Notes: a model not told the origin generated them from the sequence alone. Positions 42,052 through 53,739 are shown, counted from the first letter of the stretch. The stretch: DNA of 64,000 bases from Neorhizobium galegae bv. orientalis str. HAMBI 540 (GCF_000731315.1 NZ_HG938354.1:1674001-1738000); one strand, 5' to 3'. Program-made: numbers and translations.

Positions 42052-42125
42052 GGAATCCGAAAAAAATAACAGGCCTGCCACGAAAAACCAAAGCCTCTTG
42101 ATCGCCGATTTTGTGGAGTGCGTCC

Positions 42126-44311
<2,186 letters not shown>

Positions 44312-44495
44312 AGACAACGAGTTGCGGCGTGGAGGTTCATCGTCGTCCCCGTGACGTGCCGGTGTTTTGGCCTATCAGCGAGCAGGCGCTGGAGTGTCCG
44401 AGCAAGAAAATCGGGTGTCGCATCGGGTCGCCGGTTCTCGTGTCGATGGTCGACATGTTGGGATGATATTTCACTATCCGGCGCATTCTTAAATT

Positions 44496-44508
44496 AAATA
44501 GTCTATTT
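44496..44508. promoter_or_regulatory. Palindrome in the promoter of the sulfonate-type operon
   Basis: AAATAGTCTATTT, perfect 6+1+6, in a short AT-rich tract (44490-44525) about 75 bases before the receptor gene; the nearby TTATAG could be a -10. LysR-type sulfur regulators such as CysB/Cbl bind AT-rich sites of this kind. The rest of the gap 44312-44581 shows nothing clear. Confidence 0.4.
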
Positions 44509-44581
44509 CTTTTATAGAAAATATCCCACCCTTCCGTGCATCGACGTTCGCGTCCTGCAACCGATGAGGGGAAGATCAACG

Positions 44582-45607
44582 ATGACATTGGTAAAAACTG
44601 TGAGAACGGCGCTGCTCGGCCTGCTTGCCTTCGGCACCATGAGCGGGGTGGTCGCGGCCCAGACGAACGCGCCCCTTCTTCCGAAGGTGCCGCCCGGAAC
44701 GGTCTTGACGATCGGCGATCCGGTGACGCAGAAGGCGCTGGAAGTCTCCGGATTAATCAAGGAACTGTCGTTCGAAGTCAAATGGGCCAATATCAGCGGC
44801 GGCCCGCAGACCTCGGAAGCATTCCGCGCCAAGGCGCTCGACGTCGGGTCGGTGGCCGAAATCCCTTCGATCTTCGCCAACTGGAACAATCTGCCGGTTC
44901 GCAACATCGCCTATCGCGAACGCCGCGACCCGATTGCCAATCCCATCTATCGTTTCGGGGTGGCGCCCGGCGCTGGCATCAAGACGCTGGCCGATTTCCG
45001 CGGCAAGCGCATCGCCTTCAGCCCCGGCCAGGCCCAGGGAGCACTCGTTCTGCGCGCCCTCCATGCCGCGGGCCTCAAGAAAAGCGACGTCACCCTGGTC
45101 GAACTGCCGAGCACCGGCGATGTCTATCCGAAGGCGCTGGCCAGCAAGCAGGTCGATGTCGCGCCGCTCGGGGGCGTCTATATAAGGCGCTATATCGCCC
45201 AGTACGGCGGCGATGGAGCGACGCTCGTCGAACACGGACTGCGCGATGATCCGGGCCATCTCTATGCACCGCAATGGGTGCTGGACGATCCGGCAAAGGC
45301 GGCGGCTCTTGCCGAATATGTCGGACTTTGGGCACGCGCCACCGAGTGGGTGAACAAGAACCCGGAGATCTGGATCAAGGAATATTATGTCGGCCAGCAG
45401 GGTCTGAGCCAGGATGACGGCGAATATCTGGTCAAGCTGACCGGGGAGCAGGTTGTTTCAGGAGATTGGAGCGAGGTGAAAAAGCGCCACCAGGAGACGA
45501 TCAACCTGCTGGCGGCGGAGCTCGGCTACAAGCCGTTCGACGTGGAAAAGATCTTCGACAACCGCTTTGAGAAAACCGCTTCCGCCGCCTTGGCGAAGAG
45601 CCAGTAA
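44582..45607 (+). CDS. Periplasmic binding protein, SsuA/TauA (NMT1-like) family
   Basis: A 341-residue receptor. Signal peptide MTLVKTVRTALLGLLAFGTMSGVVAA. The two-lobe fold shows LTIGDPVTQKALEVSGL, ISGGPQTSEAFRAKALDVGSVAEIPSIFANW and GIKTLADFRGKRIAFSPGQAQGALVLRAL, typical of aliphatic sulfonate/taurine receptors. AGGGGAAG precedes the ATG. With permease, ATPase and a flavin monooxygenase it forms an organosulfur uptake operon. Confidence 0.88.
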   Translation: MTLVKTVRTALLGLLAFGTMSGVVAAQTNAPLLPKVPPGTVLTIGDPVTQKALEVSGLIKELSFEVKWANISGGPQTSEAFRAKALDVGSVAEIPSIFANWNNLPVRNIAYRERRDPIANPIYRFGVAPGAGIKTLADFRGKRIAFSPGQAQGALVLRALHAAGLKKSDVTLVELPSTGDVYPKALASKQVDVAPLGGVYIRRYIAQYGGDGATLVEHGLRDDPGHLYAPQWVLDDPAKAAALAEYVGLWARATEWVNKNPEIWIKEYYVGQQGLSQDDGEYLVKLTGEQVVSGDWSEVKKRHQETINLLAAELGYKPFDVEKIFDNRFEKTASAALAKSQ

Positions 45608-45640
45608 TCCCCCTGCATCGTTCAAAAGGAGATCCGAAAC

Positions 45641-46522
45641 ATGGCAACCATTTGGGATGCGGATGAGGTGAAATCATCCCGGCCGTCCAGCCGTGAAAGC
45701 GCGCATACCGTTCCGGCCGTGGCAAGGCCCCGCACGTCCCGGAGCCGCCGGAGACTGGGGCCGGGACCGGCGATACCATTCGGGCTTCAAATCGGGCCGG
45801 CATTGCTGGTGCTGCTATGGGTGGCCGGCTCGGCTCTCGGATGGATCGATCCGCGCATACTCTCTGCGCCCTGGACGGTGGTCGAGGCTTTTGGAAGGCT
45901 GATCGAACAGGGCCGGCTGCAGGACAATTTCGTGACGTCGGCGACACGCGCCCTGCTTGGGCTCAGCATCGGCCTCGTCATCGGCACGATCCTTGCCGTC
46001 ACCGCCGGTCTTTCCCGGATTGGCGAAGCACTGATCGACGGCCCCGTCCAGATCAAGCGCGCCATCCCGACGCTGGCTCTGATCCCGCTGCTGATCCTGT
46101 GGTTCGGCATCGGCGAAGGCATGAAGGTCACGACGATCGCCCTTGCCGTTATCATACCCATCTACATTCACACCCATAATGCGCTACGCGGTATCGACAG
46201 CCGCTACGTCGAACTGGCCGAAACCCTGCGCATGAGCCAGAAGGATTTCATCTTCCAGGTGGTGCTGCCCGGCGCATTGCCCGGATTTCTGCTGGGCCTG
46301 CGGTTTGCCGTCACTCTCTGCTGGGTTTCGCTTGTCGTGGTCGAGCAGATCAACGCCACCAGCGGGCTCGGCTACATGATCGACCTCGCCCGCAACTATG
46401 GGCAAACCGATGTCATCCTCGTCGGCCTGGTCGTCTACGTGATGCTCGGCCTCGTCTCGGACGGTCTCGTCCGCCTGCTCGAACGGAGGGTCCTCTCATG
46501 GCGCCGCACTCTAGCCAACTGA
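45641..46522 (+). CDS. ABC transporter permease, SsuC/TauC type
   Basis: A 293-residue permease with six helices after a long, basic N-terminal tail of about 45 residues. The coupling loop is RYVELAETLRMSQKDFIFQVVLPGALPGFLLGLR, followed by a VTLCWVSLVVVEQINATSGLGYMI stretch typical of SsuC. AAGGAG precedes the ATG. It overlaps the ATPase gene by 25 bases. Confidence 0.92.
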   Translation: MATIWDADEVKSSRPSSRESAHTVPAVARPRTSRSRRRLGPGPAIPFGLQIGPALLVLLWVAGSALGWIDPRILSAPWTVVEAFGRLIEQGRLQDNFVTSATRALLGLSIGLVIGTILAVTAGLSRIGEALIDGPVQIKRAIPTLALIPLLILWFGIGEGMKVTTIALAVIIPIYIHTHNALRGIDSRYVELAETLRMSQKDFIFQVVLPGALPGFLLGLRFAVTLCWVSLVVVEQINATSGLGYMIDLARNYGQTDVILVGLVVYVMLGLVSDGLVRLLERRVLSWRRTLAN

Positions 46523-47247
46523 AGTCTGCATCCAGAGCCGTGCATGTCCGCAACCTCATGCGCCGGTTCGCCACCAAGACGATCCTGGATCGCGTCGATC
46601 TCGATATCGCAGAAGGGGAATTCGTTGCCCTGCTCGGCAGGAGCGGCTCCGGCAAAAGCACCTTCCTCAAGGCGCTTGCCGGCCTCGATCACGACGTCCA
46701 GGGAACCGGCACGCTTGAAACTCCGGAAAACCTTTCGGTGGTTTTCCAGGATGCACGTCTTCTGCCCTGGCGCACCGTGATCCAGAACGTCACCCTCGGC
46801 CTGCCGGGCCCAGCCGGGCAGGAAGCAGGCAGAAAGGCCTTGGCCGAGGTAGGGCTCGAGGGGCGCGAAGCAGCCTGGCCAAACCAGCTTTCGGGCGGCG
46901 AGCAGCAGAGGGTCGCGCTTGCACGCTCGCTGGTCCGCCAGCCGTCCCTGCTTCTGGCCGACGAGCCGTTCGGTGCTCTCGACGCACTGACCCGGCTGAA
47001 GATGCACGACCTGCTGCGGGAATTGTGCGCAAGACATCGGCCGGCCGTGTTGCTCGTCACCCATGACGTCGACGAGGCAATCTCGCTCGCCGACCGGATA
47101 CTGGTTCTCGACGAGGGTCATCTGATCGAGGACCTGCGGATCGATCTGCCGACGCCTCGCGATCATGGCGATCCGCGCTTTGCAAAGATCCGCACCCAGC
47201 TTTTAAGCCGCCTCGGGGTGGAAACTCCCGGACGGCGAGCCGCCTGA
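46498..47247 (+). CDS. ABC transporter ATPase, SsuB/TauB type
   Basis: A 249-residue ATPase. The Walker A is GRSGSGKST, the Q-loop VFQDARLLPW (the typical SsuB R-L-L-P-W), the signature LSGGEQQRVALARSL, the Walker B LLADEPFGALDAL and the switch His VTHDVDEA. It partners the upstream permease. Confidence 0.93.
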   Translation: MAPHSSQLKSASRAVHVRNLMRRFATKTILDRVDLDIAEGEFVALLGRSGSGKSTFLKALAGLDHDVQGTGTLETPENLSVVFQDARLLPWRTVIQNVTLGLPGPAGQEAGRKALAEVGLEGREAAWPNQLSGGEQQRVALARSLVRQPSLLLADEPFGALDALTRLKMHDLLRELCARHRPAVLLVTHDVDEAISLADRILVLDEGHLIEDLRIDLPTPRDHGDPRFAKIRTQLLSRLGVETPGRRAA

Positions 47248-47320
47248 AATCCAACGGAACTTGTCATCATGACCAGCAAGGGTCAGCTCAATCTCAACGC
47301 CTCGAACGGGGGACACGTCA

Positions 47321-48697
47321 ATGAGTAAACAGAAGAGACAAATGCGGCTAGGAGCCTTCATCATGGCGACGGGCCATCATGTGGCAGCCTGGCGCCATCC
47401 GACTTCGCAGGCTGACGCGGGACTGAATATCGATCACTACCGCGAACTGGCGCAGACGGCGGAACGGGGCAAGTTCGATCTGGTCTTCGTAGCCGACAGC
47501 CCGGCCGGCTGGGAGCGCGCCAAGGACCCGGAGGCGCTTCGGCGTTCCTCGCAGGGTGCCCATTTCGAACCGGTGACCCTGTGGGCCGCGCTGTCGCAGA
47601 CCACGAGCCATATCGGCTTCGTCGCCACCGCATCCACCACCTACGAGGATCCTTATCTTCTCGCCCGCAAATTCGCCTCGCTCGACTATATCTCCAATGG
47701 CCGGGCGGCCTGGAATGTGGTGACGACGGGCGCGGACGTTTCCAAGAACTTCTCCATCCCGGGCCATCCCGCCCATGCCGACCGCTACGCCCGCGCCGAG
47801 GAATTCGTCGATCTGGTGAAAGGGCTGTGGGATAGCTACGAGGACGATGCCTTTATCCGCGACAAGGAAAGCGGCGTCTATCTCGACCCGGACAAGGTGC
47901 ATCTCGTCGACCACAAGGGCCAGTTCTTCTCGGTCACCGGTCCACTCAATGTCGGCCGTCCCGTGCAGGGCTATCCGGTGATCGTCCAGGCCGGCGCATC
48001 GGAACCCGGCCGCGAGCTGGCCGCCCGGACCGCCGAGATGATCTTCACTGCCAACCAGACGATCGAGGACGCCCAGGAATTCTATTCCGACGTCAAGGGG
48101 CGGCTTGCCCGCTATGGACGCAGCCAGGACGACCTGTTGATCAGTCCCGGCATATTCCCCGTTCTCGGCGGCACCGAAAGGCAAGCCCAGGAGAACTACG
48201 ACTATATCCAGTCGCTCGTTCATCCGTCGATCGCCTGGAACATCCTCGCCCGCCACTACAAGGGCGTCGACCTTTCCGGTTATTCGCTGGACGACCCCGC
48301 TCCACCCCTGCCGCAGGATACGGAACTCAACAAGAGCCGGCTTAAGCTGGTCACCGATCTGGTATCGCGAAACAATCTGACGCTGCGCCAGTTCTATCTG
48401 GCCGTCGCGACCGCCCGCGGCCATCGCACGGTGATCGGCACGCCGGAACAGATTGCCGACGCGATGCAGGAATGGTTCGAGAATGGCGCTGCCGACGCCT
48501 TCAATATCATGCCACCGATCCTGCCCGCCGGATTGACGGACTTTGTCGACCAGGTCGTGCCGATCCTGCGCAAACGCGGCCTTTTCCGGCATGAATACGA
48601 AGGAACGACCCTGCGCGAGAACCTCGGTCTCAAGCGCCCGCAGAACGGCTTCGTGCTTCGCTCACAGCTTGAGCCGGAGGCGCGGGCAGCCGTATAG
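47321..48697 (+). CDS. FMNH2-dependent monooxygenase, NtaA/SnaA/DszA family
   Basis: A 458-residue luciferase-like TIM-barrel oxygenase. It shows ATGHHVAAWRHP near the N-terminus, ERGKFDLVFVADS, SRPASLDYIS-like (KFASLDYISNGRAAWNVVTTG) and HKGQFFSVTGPLNVGRPVQGYPVIVQAGASEPGRELAARTAE, all hallmarks of this two-component group. An FMN reductase is needed and is not encoded nearby. It starts 73 bases after the transporter ATPase gene. The substrate is likely an organosulfur compound such as a sulfone, sulfonate or thioether. It is paralogous to the fragment at the left edge. Confidence 0.92.
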   Translation: MSKQKRQMRLGAFIMATGHHVAAWRHPTSQADAGLNIDHYRELAQTAERGKFDLVFVADSPAGWERAKDPEALRRSSQGAHFEPVTLWAALSQTTSHIGFVATASTTYEDPYLLARKFASLDYISNGRAAWNVVTTGADVSKNFSIPGHPAHADRYARAEEFVDLVKGLWDSYEDDAFIRDKESGVYLDPDKVHLVDHKGQFFSVTGPLNVGRPVQGYPVIVQAGASEPGRELAARTAEMIFTANQTIEDAQEFYSDVKGRLARYGRSQDDLLISPGIFPVLGGTERQAQENYDYIQSLVHPSIAWNILARHYKGVDLSGYSLDDPAPPLPQDTELNKSRLKLVTDLVSRNNLTLRQFYLAVATARGHRTVIGTPEQIADAMQEWFENGAADAFNIMPPILPAGLTDFVDQVVPILRKRGLFRHEYEGTTLRENLGLKRPQNGFVLRSQLEPEARAAV

Positions 48698-48718
48698 CTC
48701 CCGCGTCACATTAAATCT

Positions 48719-48762
48719 CCTGGCCGCGAGGAGGGCGACACCGCCAATACTTCTCGGCCAGG
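48719..48762. terminator. Long hairpin between convergent genes
   Basis: CCTGGCCGCGA (48719-48729) pairs with TCTCGGCCAGG (48752-48762), with one mismatch; GGCG/CGCC pairs inside the loop. GCCTTTCG follows. A plausible end of the monooxygenase operon, though the T-tract is short. Confidence 0.45.
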
Positions 48763-48795
48763 GCCTTTCGTTGGTCTCTTCCCGGGCAGACTCGC

Positions 48796-50355
48796 TCAGG
48801 CGCTTAATGCTCGTTTGCGGTTATTGACGAAGCCGATCACTTCCGATTGAGGCATTGCCTTGCCGAAGATATAGCCCTGCCCGATATCGCAGCCCTGGCC
48901 AAGGAAATAGGCGAGCTGGGCGTTCTCCTCGATCCCTTCGACAGTGGTTTTGAGGTTGAGACTGCGACCTAAGCCAAGCACCGCGTCAATGATTTTGGCG
49001 TTCTTGTCGTTATGGGTAAAGCTCGACACAAAGCTCTTGTCGATCTTGATCTTGTCGAACTTGAAGCGCGCCAACTGCGCCAGGCTTGAATATCCGGTTC
49101 CAAAATCATCGAGCGCCACCTGGATGCCGGCGGCGTGGAATTGCTCGATCGTCGCGGCGGCAAGGTCCGGGTCGTCGATCAGAGCGTTTTCGGTGATCTC
49201 GATTTCCAGCCTGGACGACTGTAGGCCAGTCTGCTGCAGGATGTGGAGAACACGGCTTGCGAGCAGCCTGTCTTCCATCTGGACAGGCGAGACATTGAAG
49301 GAGAGCGACAATGCTCCCGGCCAAAGCTGCGCATCGCGGCAGGCTTTCGACAGAAGCTGCTCGAAGAGCGTGGTAATGAGGCCGGTCTCTTCGGCCACGG
49401 CAATGAAGTGTTGCGGCGAGACGAATACGCCGTCCTTGTTCCACCGGGCAAGCGCTTCGAAACCGCAGAGTTCACCTGTCCTGAGATTGATCAGCGGCTG
49501 GTAGAAGGGTTCGATCTTGCTCTCGTCGATGGCCCGGCGAAGGTCGCCTTCGAGTTTGGCACGCTCAGAGACCTTTTCCTGCATTTCAGGCTGGAACAGG
49601 GAATATTGATTGTGACCCCGGCTCTTCGCCTCGTACAGCGCGACGTCCGACCGATGGCAGACTTCCTCAAGCGAGTTGCCGTGGTCCGGCAGGCGCGCAT
49701 AACCGACGCTGGCACCGACTTGCGTCAACAGGGTGCCGATGCGGACCGGCCGGGAAACAGAGTGGATGAGCAGCTGCGCGAAGAGCTCCTCCTTTTCCGG
49801 CAAGAGATTGCGAGCCACGGCGACGAACTCGTCGCCGCCAAAGCGGAAGACACATTCGTATTCAGCCAATGCGCAGACGCGCCGCGACACTTCCTTCAGC
49901 AGGACGTCGCCCCCCTGATGGCCGAGAAGGTCATTGACCTTCTTGAAGCCATCGAGATCTATCGAAAACACCGTTGCGGTCTGCCGCTCGATATCCTCAC
50001 CTGTCTCCTGCAGCCTTTCATCGGGGTGCGAAAGGACGAACCTGTCGAACGCATAGCGGTTGGGATGCTTCGTCAGATGATCGTGCGTGGCGATATGGTC
50101 AGCCTCATCGAATGCCTTCCGGCGATTCATCATTTCACTGCGCATATCGAGAATGCGCAGCACCGAATAGGCAAAGCTCGCAAGCCCTGCGACGATGAGT
50201 ACGATGATGATGAGATGGGCTTTTCCCGCACTGATCGACTGAACCAGCCCCAGCAGCAGGTCGTCATAGGCTATACAGCCGATGAGCAAGACCATCGCGA
50301 CTGCCGTCACTTGCGCCAGCTGCCTGCCGGCTTTGCTTTCCAGAAAATCCTTCAT
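48796..50355 (-). CDS. GGDEF-EAL cyclic-di-GMP protein
   Basis: A 519-residue membrane protein. Two N-terminal helices (about 18-36 and 47-67) are followed by a GGDEF domain (GGDEF at 173-177, intact) and an EAL domain (EAL at 300-302, N-V-S-P, DDFGTGYSSL at 416-425, KIDKSF, TVEGIE). Both active sites look complete, so it could make and break c-di-GMP. The usual RxxD inhibitory site before GGDEF is replaced by AxxE, so product inhibition of the cyclase is probably lost. It has no signal-sensing domain other than the membrane segment. It stands alone. Confidence 0.93.
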   Translation of the reverse strand: MKDFLESKAGRQLAQVTAVAMVLLIGCIAYDDLLLGLVQSISAGKAHLIIIVLIVAGLASFAYSVLRILDMRSEMMNRRKAFDEADHIATHDHLTKHPNRYAFDRFVLSHPDERLQETGEDIERQTATVFSIDLDGFKKVNDLLGHQGGDVLLKEVSRRVCALAEYECVFRFGGDEFVAVARNLLPEKEELFAQLLIHSVSRPVRIGTLLTQVGASVGYARLPDHGNSLEEVCHRSDVALYEAKSRGHNQYSLFQPEMQEKVSERAKLEGDLRRAIDESKIEPFYQPLINLRTGELCGFEALARWNKDGVFVSPQHFIAVAEETGLITTLFEQLLSKACRDAQLWPGALSLSFNVSPVQMEDRLLASRVLHILQQTGLQSSRLEIEITENALIDDPDLAAATIEQFHAAGIQVALDDFGTGYSSLAQLARFKFDKIKIDKSFVSSFTHNDKNAKIIDAVLGLGRSLNLKTTVEGIEENAQLAYFLGQGCDIGQGYIFGKAMPQSEVIGFVNNRKRALSA

Positions 50356-50543
50356 CTACCCCTCCAACTCCGTGATCCTAGGAGAAATAATTAAAGGATT
50401 TGTTATTCCCGGTTGTGCTTCCTTCTAGTTTAGCGAGAAGAATGATAGATTCGGCGCCGGCAAAAGTATGCCGCCGAACGCACCTTGCTCGGCCGAACGA
50501 AAAACTCCACCCGCATGGTCTGTCAATCTGCGGTCTGGCGGCG

Positions 50544-52235
50544 TCAATTGATGTCCTTCTTGAATATTGCTCCTTTAAGAGCCTCTGACAGTTCGGCAAG
50601 CTGGTAGGGTTTGCGTAGGATCTTGATGCCTTGCGCGTCTGCCGCCTGTTTGGCGACTTCGGAATATCCACTCGTCAACAGGATCGGCAGGTCCGTGCGG
50701 CGAGCTCGAATTTCCTTGGCCAATTCCACGCCGTTCATTCCTCCAGGCATCATGATATCGGAAAATACCAGGTCGACCCGCCGCCCGTTCGCAAGCGCGC
50801 CGAGAGCAGCAGCGGCCGTCGCGGCACGGACGACCTGAAATCCGAGATCATCCAGCATTTCACTGACAAGAGCCGCGACTTCGTCGTCGTCTTCAACCAG
50901 CAGGATGCTGCCCGCCGAAGCCGGGCGTCGCCGCGCGACGTGCAGATCGACCAGATTGTGCTGATCCGGTCCAGGCTGCTTCGAAGAACGCGGCAACAAG
51001 AGGATTATTTTCGTTCCCCGGCCGATTTCGCTTTCGATCTTTATCTTCCCGCCCGACTCCTGGACGAAACCGTGCACCTGCGCAAGGCCAAGGCCGGATC
51101 CCTTGCCAATGTCCTTGGTGGTAAAGAAGGGCTCGAACACGCGCGCCTGCACCTCTCGGGTCATTCCGGAGCCGTTGTCGCTGACGGAAAGGCGGACGAA
51201 GTCCTTGGCGGGGCCGGCTTGATCCGAGACAGGAACGTTTTCCGCGCGGATTTCGATCGTGCCCCCTTTGGGCATCGCGTCGCGGGCGTTGACTGCAAGA
51301 TTGAGAACAACAAGTTCCAGCTCGCTTGCATCAACCTCGACGGGCCACAGATCGGGTGAGAACTCGAGGGTGACATGGACATCGCCCCTCAGACTGCGGT
51401 CGAGCAGTTCGCGCATCCCCCCGATCTGGCGGGCGAGATCGACTGTCTGCGGCCGGAGTTCCTGCCGGCGGGAAAAAGCCAGAAGCTGCCGTGTCAGGCC
51501 CGATCCGCGTTCGGCGGCTTGGCGCATCCCGTCCATCAAGCGTTTTCGCCTGGCCGGGTCCGTCTGGCGGTCGAGCATTTCCAGTCCTCCGGAAATCACC
51601 ATCAGCAGATTGTTGAAGTCGTGAGCGACGCCCCCAGTCAATTGGCCGATCGCTTCGATCTTCTGGGCTTGCCGAAGCTTCTCCTCCACATGCGCCCGCA
51701 CCGTCATCTGGTCGCGCAGGGCCTCGTTTGCTGCTTTGAGTTCCTGGGTGCGCACGATGACCTGCTTCTCCAGTTCCTGGGCGGCCTGCTCGCGCTCTTC
51801 CAGCAGCGTACGCAATTCCAACTGTCGGGCTCGCGCGCGAAGCGCCGATTGGATCGTGCTGACAAGGGTCAGGGCCTGGATTGGGCGTTCCAGAAGGGAC
51901 ACATTGCGCAAAGAGTCGATCAGTTTCTGCCGCCATGCCTCGATGCCGGTCTGCTCCTGGCGGCTGGTCAGCAGGATAAAAGGAAGATCCGACCATGGCG
52001 GCTGGTCGGCAACCCATTTGAAGAGCAAACTCGCATCTTTTCCGAACAGGGCCTCTTCGGCAATAAATGCGGCTGCAGCGCCGGTCTGCAGTGCTCCCGT
52101 GAGGTTTTGAAGATCGTTACAGGCCTTTGCCGCGATGCCGCTTCGATTGAGCAAGCCGACTGAGGCGGCCGCATCTCTGCCGACCGGAGCAAAGACAATA
52201 ACGGGTTCTGGTTGGTCTTCACCTGGCGCCATCAT
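50544..52235 (-). CDS. Hybrid histidine kinase paired with KaiC-like ATPase
   Basis: A 563-residue soluble kinase. Residues about 10-130 form a degenerate receiver-like domain without a phosphorylatable Asp (E-E where the Asp should be). A coiled coil follows (about 135-195), then the HisKA box with H205 in GGVAHDFNNLL, and the ATP-binding domain with N-box LNLAVNARDAM, DNGSG and GSGLGLA. A C-terminal receiver has D493 in FSDIMMPGG and a K in the KPY motif. There is no membrane segment. Its start overlaps the kaiC-like gene by 17 bases, so the two proteins very likely act together. Output may pass from D493 to an unlinked partner. Confidence 0.92.
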   Translation of the reverse strand: MMAPGEDQPEPVIVFAPVGRDAAASVGLLNRSGIAAKACNDLQNLTGALQTGAAAAFIAEEALFGKDASLLFKWVADQPPWSDLPFILLTSRQEQTGIEAWRQKLIDSLRNVSLLERPIQALTLVSTIQSALRARARQLELRTLLEEREQAAQELEKQVIVRTQELKAANEALRDQMTVRAHVEEKLRQAQKIEAIGQLTGGVAHDFNNLLMVISGGLEMLDRQTDPARRKRLMDGMRQAAERGSGLTRQLLAFSRRQELRPQTVDLARQIGGMRELLDRSLRGDVHVTLEFSPDLWPVEVDASELELVVLNLAVNARDAMPKGGTIEIRAENVPVSDQAGPAKDFVRLSVSDNGSGMTREVQARVFEPFFTTKDIGKGSGLGLAQVHGFVQESGGKIKIESEIGRGTKIILLLPRSSKQPGPDQHNLVDLHVARRRPASAGSILLVEDDDEVAALVSEMLDDLGFQVVRAATAAAALGALANGRRVDLVFSDIMMPGGMNGVELAKEIRARRTDLPILLTSGYSEVAKQAADAQGIKILRKPYQLAELSEALKGAIFKKDIN

Positions 52236-53739
52236 TTCCGTCTGCTGAACTCGTTACAGGAGCGGCTGAAAAATACGGCGAGCCGGCCAGCACGCCGGTG
52301 AACTCGAGCGTCGGCGGCCCGAGTTTGATGCCATTGTCGGACAGCCTGAACTCGCGCACGCTGTGCTCGTGCCTGCCGCTTCGCTTTTTCACGACGGATA
52401 TCGCTCGGCGCACGGTGCCCTGCACTTCGAAATACCGCAGCATGATGACGGAATCGCTGAGATAGCTCAGGTCGAGCGGAGCCTCGAGCGGCCCCACGAG
52501 CCCATGCTGTGCGAGGACAAGGATGGTCAGTACGCCACGCTGGCCAAGGTAGGTCAGCAGTTCGTGCATCTGCAGGACCAGAAAACGCTCGTCCGGCATC
52601 GCATTCATGTAGCCGTTCAAACTGTCGATGACGACGACGCGCGCGCCGTCGACCTCCACGCTTTTCTGGACGTTGGCGGTAAACTCCCCTGGAGATAGTT
52701 CAGCAGGATCGATCTGCTGCAACCGGATCAACCCGCTGTCCAGGTGGGTTTGGAGATCGAAGCCCAAATTCCTGGCCCGCGCCTGCAGCGTTCCACGCCC
52801 CTCGTCGAAAGCATAAATGACGGCGTGCTCGCCGCGGTTCGCTGCCGCCAAAGCGTAGGTCAGGGCAAGGGATGACTTTCCCACCCCAGCGGCTCCCAGG
52901 AACAGCGCGTTCGTACCCCGCTCGAGCCCGCCGCCCAGCATGTCGTCGATTTCCTTGTTCCCGCTGGAGGTGAACTCGTCGTCGAAGGACTGATGATGCT
53001 CCGCGGCGATGAGGCGCGGAAAAATGTGCAGGCCGCCCTTCTCGATCGTAAAATCATGATAGCCGCCGCGGAACTTGATGCCACGCATCTTAACGACCCG
53101 CATGCGTCGGCGTTCGGCGCCAAAGTCGATGGCAACCTGCTCTAGCAGCACGACCCCATGCGAAATCGAATGGAGTTGCAGGTCGTTCTGTTGAGACGAG
53201 AGATCATCAAGAAGAATGACCGTGCACTGTCGGCTGGTGAAGAAGTGCTTCAGCGCCAGGACCTGGCGCCGGTAACGCAGGGGACTGTGAGCAAGGAGGC
53301 GCAATTCGGAAAGGCTGTCAATGACCACGCGCTTTGGATTGAGCTCGGAGACGCGATCGAGAATGAGCTTGGTCGTCTCGTTGAGCTCCATTTCCGCCGG
53401 ATGAAAGACCGTCAGCTCGCGGTCGGGATCGAGCGTGGTTTCCGGAGGGACGAGTTCAAAAACCTCCAGCCCCTTGAGCGACCAGCCGTGGCGGGAGGCG
53501 ACAAGCTGCAGCTCCCGTTCTGTTTCGGAAAGGGTAATGTAGAGCACCCGCTCTCCCTGGCGGACCCCCTCCAGCAGGAATTGCAGGGCTATCGTCGTCT
53601 TGCCCGTCCCAGGCCGGCCCTCGTACAGGTAAAGCCGGTTTTCATCGAGGCCGCCATCGAGGATGGTGTCGAGACCGGCCACGCCGCTCGAGATACGCGG
53701 AGGGTCGACAAACTCCGCCTCTTCGAACCGTTCTGTCAT
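52219..53739 (-). CDS. KaiC-like double RecA ATPase
   Basis: A 506-residue protein with two KaiC domains. Walker A motifs are at 41-49 (GRPGTGKTT) and 282-290 (GAAGVGKSS), with adjacent acidic pairs (S-E at 71-72, D-E at 312-313) and Walker B strands (VVIDSLSEL, VVVIDSLNGY). The C-domain keeps the KaiC layout around the autophosphorylation site: S425-Y426 replace the cyanobacterial Ser431-Thr432. ATG 53739 with AAAGG in front is chosen. No kaiA or kaiB gene is here. In other bacteria such proteins control stress or daily rhythms; here it is coupled to a hybrid kinase. Confidence 0.92.
   Translation of the reverse strand: MTERFEEAEFVDPPRISSGVAGLDTILDGGLDENRLYLYEGRPGTGKTTIALQFLLEGVRQGERVLYITLSETERELQLVASRHGWSLKGLEVFELVPPETTLDPDRELTVFHPAEMELNETTKLILDRVSELNPKRVVIDSLSELRLLAHSPLRYRRQVLALKHFFTSRQCTVILLDDLSSQQNDLQLHSISHGVVLLEQVAIDFGAERRRMRVVKMRGIKFRGGYHDFTIEKGGLHIFPRLIAAEHHQSFDDEFTSSGNKEIDDMLGGGLERGTNALFLGAAGVGKSSLALTYALAAANRGEHAVIYAFDEGRGTLQARARNLGFDLQTHLDSGLIRLQQIDPAELSPGEFTANVQKSVEVDGARVVVIDSLNGYMNAMPDERFLVLQMHELLTYLGQRGVLTILVLAQHGLVGPLEAPLDLSYLSDSVIMLRYFEVQGTVRRAISVVKKRSGRHEHSVREFRLSDNGIKLGPPTLEFTGVLAGSPYFSAAPVTSSADGNDGAR

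Noticed and set aside
42056..42115. AGGC/GCCT hairpin with a run of seven T on the minus strand after pobA
   Set aside because: Stem is only four bases with a long loop; too weak to list, although pobA transcription probably ends here before the hsp20 promoter.
49243..50394. Plus-strand frame of 383 codons opposite the GGDEF-EAL gene
   Set aside because: Shadow of a gene with intact catalytic motifs on the other strand.
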